Below, piece after piece: positions 57,789-64,000 of a stretch of 64,000 nt of DNA. The notes under the pieces were generated by a model that saw nothing but the letters and a program-made list of their open reading frames with translations, searched no databases and was not told the DNA's origin. Both the position numbers and the translations under genes were made by a program. Origin of the DNA: Mycobacterium asiaticum DSM 44297. Lineage in GTDB: Bacteria > Actinomycetota > Actinomycetes > Mycobacteriales > Mycobacteriaceae. The stretch lies in NCBI RefSeq assembly GCF_000613245.1, contig NZ_HG964937.1:1155177-1219176 (forward strand), read 5' to 3'. Numbering within the stretch: the stretch's first letter is position 1; each line of letters begins with the position of its first letter.

Positions 57789-58877
57789 CCGGCGAAATTC
57801 TTCTGGTTCCTCCCGACTACCGGTGACAGCCGGTCGATTGTCGGGGGATCCCACACGTCGTCGCACCACGCGATCTCGGCGGGTCATCGCAAGCCCAGCC
57901 GACGGTACCTGGCCGAAATCGCCCGTGCCGCAGACCGGCTGGGCTTCGAAGGGGTCTTGACACCGACCGGCACCTGGTGTGAGGACGCCTGGCTGACGGC
58001 AGCTGCGTTGCTGGCCGAGACCGAGCGGTTGAAATTCCTGGTGGCGTTCCGCCCCGGCTTGGTGCCGCCGACGCTCGCGGCGCAGCAGACCGCCACCCTG
58101 CAGCGGTTCTCCGAGGGCCGGGTTCTACTCAACGTCGTCAGTGGGGGAGACGACAGCGAGCAGCGCCGCTTCGGCGACTGGCTCAGCCACGACGAACGTT
58201 ATGACCGGACCGGCGAATTTCTGCAGATTGTCAACTCGATCTGGCGGGAGGAATCCGTCGACTTCGACGGCAAGTACTACCGGCTTGAGGACGCCCGGGT
58301 GTCGGCGCCGCCGGATCCCTTGCCGCAAATCTACTTTGGTGGGAGTTCTCCGCCCGCATTGGACATCGCTGCTGAATTCGTCGACGTCTATCTGACCTGG
58401 GGAGAACCGCCGCAGGTGGCAGCGGACAAGATCGCCAAGGTGCGGGGGCTCGCCGAAGCCCGGGGCCGCAACGTGCGGTTCGGGATCCGGCTGCACACCA
58501 TCAGCCGTGCGACGTCGGAGGCGGCCTGGGCAGTGGCCGACGAACTCGTGAGCGAACTCACCGCCGAGCAGATCGCCAGCGCCACCCAAATGCATTCGCG
58601 CTCACAGTCCGAAGGTCAGCGCCGGATGACTGCGCTTCATGGCGGACGCCTCGACCAGTTGGAGATCTACCCCAACCTTTGGGCGGGGGTGGGCCTAGTT
58701 CGTGGCGGAGCGGGCACCGCGTTGGTGGGTAGCCACGAAGAGGTCGCGAACCTGATCGTGGAGTACCACTCGCTGGGCTTCGATGAGTTCATCCTGTCCG
58801 GTTATCCGCATCTGGAAGAGGCTTACTGGTTCGCCGAAGGCGTGCTGCCGCTGTTGCGGCAGAAGGGCGTCGCGTAG
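57786..58877 (+). CDS. ssuD: FMNH2-dependent alkanesulfonate monooxygenase, SsuD type, with apparent ATT start
   Basis: A 363-residue luciferase-like enzyme that splits alkanesulfonates to aldehyde and sulfite using FMNH2 and O2. From ATT 57786 it reads IPAKFFWFLPTTGDSRSIVG, the SsuD N-terminus. FLVAFRPGLVPPTLAAQQTA, RVLLNVVSGGDDSEQRRFGD, DGKYYRLEDARVSAPPDPLP and QIYFGGSSPPALDIAAEFVD are family signatures. Two conserved residue groups for sulfonate binding (the HDERY and the Arg-rich C-lobe) are present. The frame is open upstream only inside ssuA, with a TTG at 57720, which would give an unrelated N-terminus. Thus the gene seems to use ATT, or its ATG has mutated. Confidence 0.88.
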   Translation: MPAKFFWFLPTTGDSRSIVGGSHTSSHHAISAGHRKPSRRYLAEIARAADRLGFEGVLTPTGTWCEDAWLTAAALLAETERLKFLVAFRPGLVPPTLAAQQTATLQRFSEGRVLLNVVSGGDDSEQRRFGDWLSHDERYDRTGEFLQIVNSIWREESVDFDGKYYRLEDARVSAPPDPLPQIYFGGSSPPALDIAAEFVDVYLTWGEPPQVAADKIAKVRGLAEARGRNVRFGIRLHTISRATSEAAWAVADELVSELTAEQIASATQMHSRSQSEGQRRMTALHGGRLDQLEIYPNLWAGVGLVRGGAGTALVGSHEEVANLIVEYHSLGFDEFILSGYPHLEEAYWFAEGVLPLLRQKGVA

Positions 58878-58893
58878 AGGGTCCTGCGCTTGC

Positions 58894-58954
58894 ATCGAGC
58901 GTGGGCCTCAGGTAGGAGATTTGCGCTCGATGCCGCCTTAAGCCCCACGTTCGA
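58894..58954. repeat. About 60-bp imperfect palindrome between convergent genes
   Basis: TCGAGCGTGGGCCTcAGG on the left is complementary, with a few mismatches, to the right end (reverse complement TCGAaCGTGGGgCTtAaGG). A loop of about 20 nt lies between. It fills most of the 109-bp gap between ssuD and the MpaB-family gene, which converge here, so it may terminate both. It is unlike the 63-bp repeat elsewhere in the window. Confidence 0.5.
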
Positions 58955-58986
58955 CGGGCGCGCGGAGCGGCGAGCGCAGGCACCCG

Positions 58987-59874
58987 CTAGACCCGGCGCG
59001 GTACGGTGCCCAGCTCCCGCAACCAACCCTTGCGGGCCGCCTTGTGCCACTTGAGCGATGCGGGCACCGTGCGCCAACCGCTCCTGATGGCGCTACGCAC
59101 CGCCCAATAGCGGGTCTCATCGACCCGTGTCCAGCGAATCTCGAAGCGCTCCCGCACAACTGGGGGCAGACCACCGAAGATCACCAGGCGCATCGGCGGT
59201 GCCAGCGCCGTTCGGACCGGCAATGTCGGCAGCAACGCGTCCATGAGCGGACGCAGCAGGGGATGGCCCGGATAATCCGGTGACGCGCTCATGTCCGGGA
59301 TCGCCGGCCTCTTGATGAATTCGATCAAATAGTCCGACGCGGCATTGGGCTGCAGCACTTCGGTGCAGTAGCGGTCGTACTGCCGGTTGAAGTCGGCTAA
59401 CGTCGGCGGTAGAACCGACTCCGAAACTCCGTACCGCCGATACCATTCGCAGCCCTCGAGATAAAGCTGTTCGCGTTCGCGATTGGTCAGCCGATGGGTG
59501 TCCCAGTGTTCGGCGAGCCGATGCACCATCACCTGAAAGGTGGCGTGCGCCCACCAGTATGTCTCGGGGTTGAGGGCATGGTAGCGCTGCCCGTCGGGCA
59601 GCTCGCCCTTGATGTCACGGTGGAAGTCGCGGACCTTTATCCCGGTGTCGTCCGCGTCGGGCCCGTCGTAGATGGCGCCGAGAATGCCGGGCAGGGAACG
59701 GAATACGCGGTCCACCGGATCGTCGAAGAAGTTCGAGTGGTCGATCAACCCCTGGCCGATCGCGGGATGCATGGTCTGCATCAAGCCCGCCGTACCGCCT
59801 TCGAAAGCGATGCGCAGGTCGCCCGCCCAGCGCCACAGCAGCGACCGTGGACCCAAGTCGATACGGGTGCTCAC
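58987..59874 (-). CDS. MpaB/rubber-oxygenase-like protein (DUF2236), second of a pair
   Basis: A 295-residue protein starting STRIDLGPRSLLWRWAGDLR at GTG 59874. The DUF2236 pattern is clear: GGTAGLMQTMHPAIGQGLID, HSNFFDDPVDRVFRSL, YWWAHATFQVMVHRLAEHWD and CEWYRRYGVSESVLPPTLAD. The conserved His and Arg residues bind a b-type heme in characterised members such as latex-clearing protein. Its GTG overlaps the stop of the preceding gene (GTGA), so the two are coupled. The longer open frame upstream to 60276 lies inside that gene and is rejected. Natural substrate unknown. Confidence 0.85.
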   Translation of the reverse strand: MSTRIDLGPRSLLWRWAGDLRIAFEGGTAGLMQTMHPAIGQGLIDHSNFFDDPVDRVFRSLPGILGAIYDGPDADDTGIKVRDFHRDIKGELPDGQRYHALNPETYWWAHATFQVMVHRLAEHWDTHRLTNREREQLYLEGCEWYRRYGVSESVLPPTLADFNRQYDRYCTEVLQPNAASDYLIEFIKRPAIPDMSASPDYPGHPLLRPLMDALLPTLPVRTALAPPMRLVIFGGLPPVVRERFEIRWTRVDETRYWAVRSAIRSGWRTVPASLKWHKAARKGWLRELGTVPRRV

Positions 59875-61097
59875 AGTGCCAGCTTGCCAACATCGTGGGA
59901 TTGGTCGCCGAAATATCGGTTCAGCACGCGCTGCCGAGCGCGCTCGCCCCACCGCTGCACATAGGCCGTACCCCAGCGGGTTCGGGTAAGCAGTTGATAG
60001 CGAACGATATTGGCGGCCAGGACCGGCAACACCGCGACGGGAAGCGCGCGCGGCAGTTCCAAATCGCGCATGCCGTCCTTGCGCAGGAAGTAACGCAGCA
60101 TGCTGAGCAGCCGGGCGCGGGCGACGGCACCACGAACGCGGGGCAGGTTCGGAAAATACAGTCCGCGCTGCGCGTCGACGATCGCATTGGCCAAGGGCGG
60201 GCCCGCGAGACTGACATCGGACTGAGTGAGCAGCAGGTGGTAATTGAGTCGGTGCTGCTGGCTTTCGGTGTCGCAAAGCCAGTCTTCATCCACCCCCATC
60301 AGCCAACCGACGTATTTCCACAGATGCATGATCGCCAGGGAATCTCGCCGGGTGACCCGCACCCCGAGCAGCCGTACGCCGAGCAGCAGCGCGCCGTTGA
60401 ACAGCCCGAGCGTCGCCGCCTGATCCGACTGGTTGATCGGTAGGCCCCACTGCTCGATATCCCATCGCCCGTTGGTCTCGAACCGCTGATTCACCAGCGC
60501 GTGCATCAGGCGCACGTGCACGGTGAGCTTGAAGCCCGGCTGATCGCGGCGCATGCCGTCCGGTTCTGAGATCGCTACGGCCCAGTGCTGGGTTTCGGCC
60601 AGTCGGCGCACGGTGGTGCGACCGGTGAGCCCGCCGGTCTCCACCAGCAGGTCCGTGGGCCCGCCGAACCGGTACCCGCCGATCAGGGCCAGCTGCAGCA
60701 TGACGTCGGCGGCGTTGGTGCCAAAGCGCCGGTAGGCGGCCGCTCCCCGGTTGATCAGGTCGAAGTCCACCCAGTCCGGAGTGCGCTCGACGACGGCGAA
60801 GAACTCGCGCAGCGCCGCCGGACACTCGGGCACCGCGTCGACGCCGGAGTCCAGGGCAATGTTGAACTGACCCATGGACACCTCGCCGGCCCGCATCGCC
60901 CGCACCAGCGCGGCACCCGCCTCGTCCCGTTGCATCAGGCGCTGGCCAATCCGCTCGAGGAGTTGATTGTCGGGCCGCGAGGTGCGGGTCAGGACCTGCA
61001 GCGGGCGGCCCAACCGGCGGTTGCGCGCCTGGGCACCGAGAAAGCGGCGCGGATATCGGGCATCCGCCTTGAGCGGTACGTCCAGGTCTGCCACCAT
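59871..61097 (-). CDS. MpaB-family oxygenase (DUF2236), first of a pair
   Basis: A 408-residue relative of the next gene. The start (VADLDVPLKADARYPRRFLG) is followed by QLLERIGQRLMQRDEAGAAL, RRFGTNAADVMLQLALIGGY, TGRTTVRRLAETQHWAVAI and HLWKYVGWLMGVDEDWLCDT, which contains the conserved His of the heme pocket. LLGVRVTRRDSLAIMHLW carries the matching Arg/His pair. It is longer than its partner by an N-terminal lobe. The pair diverges from a TetR regulator across 48 bp, the standard layout of a repressor and its target. Confidence 0.85.
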   Translation of the reverse strand: MVADLDVPLKADARYPRRFLGAQARNRRLGRPLQVLTRTSRPDNQLLERIGQRLMQRDEAGAALVRAMRAGEVSMGQFNIALDSGVDAVPECPAALREFFAVVERTPDWVDFDLINRGAAAYRRFGTNAADVMLQLALIGGYRFGGPTDLLVETGGLTGRTTVRRLAETQHWAVAISEPDGMRRDQPGFKLTVHVRLMHALVNQRFETNGRWDIEQWGLPINQSDQAATLGLFNGALLLGVRLLGVRVTRRDSLAIMHLWKYVGWLMGVDEDWLCDTESQQHRLNYHLLLTQSDVSLAGPPLANAIVDAQRGLYFPNLPRVRGAVARARLLSMLRYFLRKDGMRDLELPRALPVAVLPVLAANIVRYQLLTRTRWGTAYVQRWGERARQRVLNRYFGDQSHDVGKLAL

Positions 61098-61145
61098 GAC
61101 TCCAATGCTGACACGAGCTTTTATTCACGTTCAATTCGCGTTCTG

Positions 61146-61772
61146 ATGGCCAGGGCCAATAAAGGCGCAGCCCGTCGCACACCAAGTCAGGAGCGGTCGC
61201 GGGCGCTGGTCGAACGCATCCTGGACGCGGCTCAGGAGGTGTTGATCGGCCACGGGTACGACGGCGCATCCACCAACCGCATCGCGGCCGCGGCCGGCGT
61301 CAGCCCGGGTTCGCTTTACCAGTACTTCCCGAACAAGGAGGCCATCGTCGCCGCGGTCATCGACCGCTACAGCGACGCGCTGGCCGCCCGGGTGGCGTCC
61401 ACGCTCACGCGGTCGTTGGACCGGCCCGCGCCCGAACATGTCCGCAACTCGGTGGCCGCGCTGCTCGATGCGCTCGACGTGCATCCCGAATTCCTCCGAG
61501 CCGTGATCGAACAAACCCCGCGGCTGGGCGCCGGCAGCAAACTCGCCGCCTTCGAGCAGCGGATCGGCGAGCTGACCATGGCCTATCTGGTGATGAACCG
61601 CGACCAGGTGCGTTCCGACGTCCGGTTTGATACCGCGGCGTGGATGCTGGTGCGAATGGTCGAGCACCTCGCCGTCCGCTACATCCTGGACCGACCCGAC
61701 ATCGACCGGGACGAATTCCTATACGAAATAACAATGTTGGCGTTGAACTATCTACGGATTCACGACGTCTGA
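61146..61772 (+). CDS. TetR-family transcriptional regulator
   Basis: A 208-residue regulator from ATG 61146. ERILDAAQEVLIGHGYDGAS and TNRIAAAAGVSPGSLYQYFP form the N-terminal helix-turn-helix of the TetR family, with SLYQYFPNKEAIV the recognition helix end. The C-terminal part (about 90-208) is a helical ligand and dimer domain with VIEQTPRLGAGSKLAAFEQR. It is divergent from the two MpaB-family genes. I saw no perfect palindrome in the 48-bp gap. Its last 13 bases overlap the end of the SDR gene on the other strand. Confidence 0.9.
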   Translation: MARANKGAARRTPSQERSRALVERILDAAQEVLIGHGYDGASTNRIAAAAGVSPGSLYQYFPNKEAIVAAVIDRYSDALAARVASTLTRSLDRPAPEHVRNSVAALLDALDVHPEFLRAVIEQTPRLGAGSKLAAFEQRIGELTMAYLVMNRDQVRSDVRFDTAAWMLVRMVEHLAVRYILDRPDIDRDEFLYEITMLALNYLRIHDV

Positions 61773-62590
61773 GTGCGACGTGCATAAGCCTCACGCTTGT
61801 CCCGCTGAAGGTCGCTGGTGAATATCCGCCCAGTACCTAAAGCACGCCCGAGTGCCTCGGCTGCGGCTTGGGGCATCAGGCGCTGTGCCCACACGGTAGC
61901 GCCGAGCGAACGGGGGATCGCCACGCGCGGTTGTGGTTTGGCGATCACCTTGACCACGGCCCGGGCGACGTCACTGGGCTCGGCATTCTTGAAGCCCCTA
62001 GCGTGCCCGACGCCAGCGACCATCTCGGTGTTCGTCAGCGTCGGCATGATCACAGTGAAATCCACGCCGCTGCCGTGGTTCTCCATGCGCACCGCATCGG
62101 TGTATCCGAGCACGGCGTGCTTTGTGGCGCAATAGGTTGCGATGCCCTCGGTGGGTACCACGCTGCCCAGCGATCCGATATTGACGACGTGACCGCTGCG
62201 CCGGGGAAGCATCCGCTGTGCCGCTAGTTTTGTGCCGAGGATGACCCCGTGCACGTTGACGTCGAACAAGCGCCGGGTGATGTTGTCGTCCTCGTCGACG
62301 GCGCTGCCCACCGCGATCAACCCGGCGTTGTTGACCAGGACGTCCAGCGGGCCCAGCTCGTTCTCCACGGCGTCGAGGAATTCGCTGAACGATCCGCGGT
62401 CGGTGACGTCCAGGCGGCGGGAGACGGCCAGTCCCAGCCGCTCACCCGACTGCTTGACGGTGGCCTCATCGATATCTCCGATGGCCACTTTGGCCCCCGC
62501 GGCGTGCAGCGCGGTGGCGATCGCCAGACCGATGCCGCGGGCGCCACCGGTCACGGCCACAACTTTTCCGGCGACGGATTGAGACGTCAT
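61760..62590 (-). CDS. Short-chain dehydrogenase/reductase
   Basis: A 276-residue classical SDR. VVAVTGGARGIGLAIATALH is the TGxxxGIG cofactor motif. VAIGDIDEATV places an Asp at the end of strand 2, which favours NAD over NADP. LDVLVNNAGLIAVGSAV is the NNAG motif. VVNIGSLGSVVPTEGIATYC has the catalytic Ser, and YCATKHAVLGY the Tyr and Lys. The C-terminal part (ATVWAQRLMPQAAAEALGRA) is longer than the minimal SDR and resembles mycobacterial lipid-active SDRs. A TACCGT element lies 6 nt before the ATG. Substrate unknown. Confidence 0.88.
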   Translation of the reverse strand: MTSQSVAGKVVAVTGGARGIGLAIATALHAAGAKVAIGDIDEATVKQSGERLGLAVSRRLDVTDRGSFSEFLDAVENELGPLDVLVNNAGLIAVGSAVDEDDNITRRLFDVNVHGVILGTKLAAQRMLPRRSGHVVNIGSLGSVVPTEGIATYCATKHAVLGYTDAVRMENHGSGVDFTVIMPTLTNTEMVAGVGHARGFKNAEPSDVARAVVKVIAKPQPRVAIPRSLGATVWAQRLMPQAAAEALGRALGTGRIFTSDLQRDKREAYARRTQTS

Positions 62591-62596
62591 CGCTCC

Positions 62597-62602
62597 ACGG
62601 TA
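62597..62602 (-). promoter_or_regulatory. -10 element of the SDR gene
   Basis: TACCGT on the minus strand, 6 nt before the ATG at 62590. Confidence 0.5.
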
Positions 62603-62695
62603 TTACTTCGTGAGTCTCCGGTCGATGGGCACCGCCACGATTGCGCTGAACCGTATGGCCCCCAGAACATTTGCGGCGGCGGCGAGGAGCGCGAG

Positions 62696-62701
62696 TAGAG
62701 T
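62696..62701 (+). promoter_or_regulatory. -10 element of the molybdopterin oxidoreductase gene
   Basis: TAGAGT followed by 7 nt and GTG 62709; this favours that GTG as the start. Confidence 0.45.
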
Positions 62702-62708
62702 CAGTCCG

Positions 62709-64000
62709 GTGCCCGTGGCTTCGTCGAATGAACGGATGATCGCCGGGGTCGCTGCTGCCTCCGTCGCACTCGGTGTCGCCCAGTTGGCCACCATCCCGCT
62801 CGGCGGGCGGGCCGATGTCCGCACGGCCGTCGGCGCAGCGATCGTCGACCTGACACCGGGCCCGGTCAAGGAATGGGCGATTCAAACGCTCGGCCCGCTG
62901 GACAAGCCCTTCCTGGCCGTCGTCGTGCTCGTGGGGATCGCGACGATCGCGGCCATCGCTGGGACCCTCGAAACGCCGCGCCGCCCGTTCGGTAGCGCGG
63001 TGATCGCCGGGACGGGAGCCCTTGGCTGCGCTGCCGTGCTTTCGCGACCCGGCGGCACCGCCCTCGACATCCTCCCGGCCATCCTCGGCGCCGCGTGCGG
63101 CGTAGCGGTCCTGCGCGTCCTCACTCAGCGGTTCTGGCCGCACTCGGAGCGCAACACGGCCGTCAACGAGCAAGCGGACCCGGGTCGGCGCAAATTGGTC
63201 CTATACGGATTGCTCGGATTCGGCGTTGTCAGTGGGGTGGTGGGAGCATTCGCCACGCGACTGGCGCATTCGGTGGAAGCCGACCGCAAGACCTTCGCGC
63301 TGCCCACCCCGCGCCCGAAGGCACGCCCGATACCGGCCGAGGTGCAGCCGAAAGGTGTTGCGCTGCCGAGTTTCATCACCCCAAGCGCAGACTTCTACCG
63401 GATAGACACCGCGCTGAGCGTCCCCCAGCTCAGCCGCGGCGACTGGCGGCTGCGCATCCACGGCATGGTGGATCGCGAGACCACCTACGGCTTCGACGAT
63501 CTGGCCCGCTTCGACCTCGTCGAAACGGTAACCACACTGACGTGCGTGTCCAATCCCGTTGGCGGAGATTTGATTTCGACCGGGATCTGGACCGGCTACC
63601 GGCTGGCTGACCTACTCGCGGCAGCCGGTGTGCACAGCGACGCCGACATGGTGCTGTCCACCTCGATTGACGGCTTCACCGCCGGCACGCCCGTGCAGGC
63701 GCTCACGGACGGCCGCGACGCGCTGGTTGCGGTCGGCCTTAACGGTCAACCGCTGCCGGTCGAGCACGGCTACCCGGCCCGCATGGTGGTGCCCGGTCTC
63801 TACGGCTACGTGTCCGCCACCAAGTGGGTCGTCGACTTGGAGCTCACCCGGTTCGACAAGGCAAAGGCATACTGGACGCGACAAGGCTGGGCGGCGCAGG
63901 CGCCTATCAAGACGCAGTCGCGCATCGACGTGCCCCGAGGCGGCCAGAAGGTGCCGGTGGGGCCGGTGGTGTTCGGCGGTGTCGCCTGGGCGCAGAATCG
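62709..64000 (+). CDS. Membrane-anchored molybdopterin-dependent oxidoreductase, sulfite-oxidase fold (partial at right edge)
   Basis: The frame from GTG 62709 is open to the window end (430 codons). Residues 1-195 hold about five membrane helices, including AGVAAASVALGVAQLATIPL, LAVVVLVGIATIAAIAG and LYGLLGFGVVSGVVGAF. From about 215 comes the soluble sulfite-oxidase-type domain: FITPSADFYRIDTALSVPQL, WRLRIHGMV and TTLTCVSNPVGGDLIS, whose cysteine ligates molybdenum, then GIWTGYRLADLLAAAGV and GYPARMVVPGLYGYVSATKW. Such proteins resemble YedY/Rv0218-type reductases and act outside the membrane. The last domain is cut off. An open extension upstream (MAPRTFAAAARSASRVS) is possible, but the -10 spacing favours GTG 62709. 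Confidence 0.85.
   Translation, partial: MPVASSNERMIAGVAAASVALGVAQLATIPLGGRADVRTAVGAAIVDLTPGPVKEWAIQTLGPLDKPFLAVVVLVGIATIAAIAGTLETPRRPFGSAVIAGTGALGCAAVLSRPGGTALDILPAILGAACGVAVLRVLTQRFWPHSERNTAVNEQADPGRRKLVLYGLLGFGVVSGVVGAFATRLAHSVEADRKTFALPTPRPKARPIPAEVQPKGVALPSFITPSADFYRIDTALSVPQLSRGDWRLRIHGMVDRETTYGFDDLARFDLVETVTTLTCVSNPVGGDLISTGIWTGYRLADLLAAAGVHSDADMVLSTSIDGFTAGTPVQALTDGRDALVAVGLNGQPLPVEHGYPARMVVPGLYGYVSATKWVVDLELTRFDKAKAYWTRQGWAAQAPIKTQSRIDVPRGGQKVPVGPVVFGGVAWAQN

Overview
The window is chromosomal DNA from a slow-growing Mycobacterium outside the M. avium complex. High G+C, PE/PPE genes, a complete Pup-proteasome locus, Tat genes and mycobacterial lipoproteins point to the genus. The PE_PGRS-type PE domain at the left edge and two PPE-PPW proteins point to a slow grower. 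Gene order matches, in reverse orientation, the M. tuberculosis stretch Rv2122c (hisE) to about Rv2064 (cobG). This comparison is from memory and was not searched.

Layout. 1-5.2 kb: a PE_PGRS N-terminus, then a flavin-linked oxidase divergent from a large LuxR-type regulator, with a perfect 16-bp palindrome between them, and a small DUF4242 protein. 5.4-11.4 kb: hisE-hisG, a DUF4126 membrane protein coupled to a flavin disulfide reductase, a decayed thioesterase gene, a RecB-like nuclease, trmI, a DUF503 protein and lppK. 11.7-21 kb: the proteasome cluster (mpa, dop, pup, prcB, prcA). An uncharacterised 603-residue gene lies 2 nt after mpa, and the Rv2113/Rv2114-like pair is on the other strand. 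21-24 kb: a GAF-SpoIIE phosphatase and a PPE-PPW gene. 24.2-34.6 kb: pafA-pafB-pafC-tatA-tatC-helY, a DUF4333 membrane protein, a 5'-3' exonuclease and pepE. 34.6-41.2 kb: a five-gene minus-strand locus (DUF2563; an 801-residue protein with a WXG100-like start; Ala/Gly/Pro-rich, membrane and Rv2082-like proteins) that looks linked to type VII secretion. 41.4-52.4 kb: a PLC-like exported protein, an Rv2074-type oxidoreductase, an SDR, cobL (frameshifted)-cobM-cobK, a second PPE-PPW gene 16 nt before blaC, and cobG-cobH-cobIJ on the other strand. 52.5-64 kb: a hydrolase, an FAD monooxygenase with a SnoaL-like partner, an alkanesulfonate-type uptake and desulfonation operon, two MpaB-family oxygenases divergent from a TetR gene, an SDR, and the start of a membrane-anchored molybdopterin oxidoreductase.

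How the genes work together. Dop deamidates Pup, PafA ligates it to substrates, Mpa unfolds them and PrcBA degrades them; PafBC is a DNA-damage transcription factor encoded with pafA. The cob genes form two facing operons of the aerobic corrin pathway, one interrupted by a one-base frameshift. The sulfonate genes import and desulfonate organosulfur compounds.

Regulation. Many genes have a TANNNT -10 element 6-8 nt before their start codon, the leaderless-mRNA arrangement common in mycobacteria. I used this to choose several starts. No tRNA, rRNA, CRISPR array or intact insertion sequence was seen.
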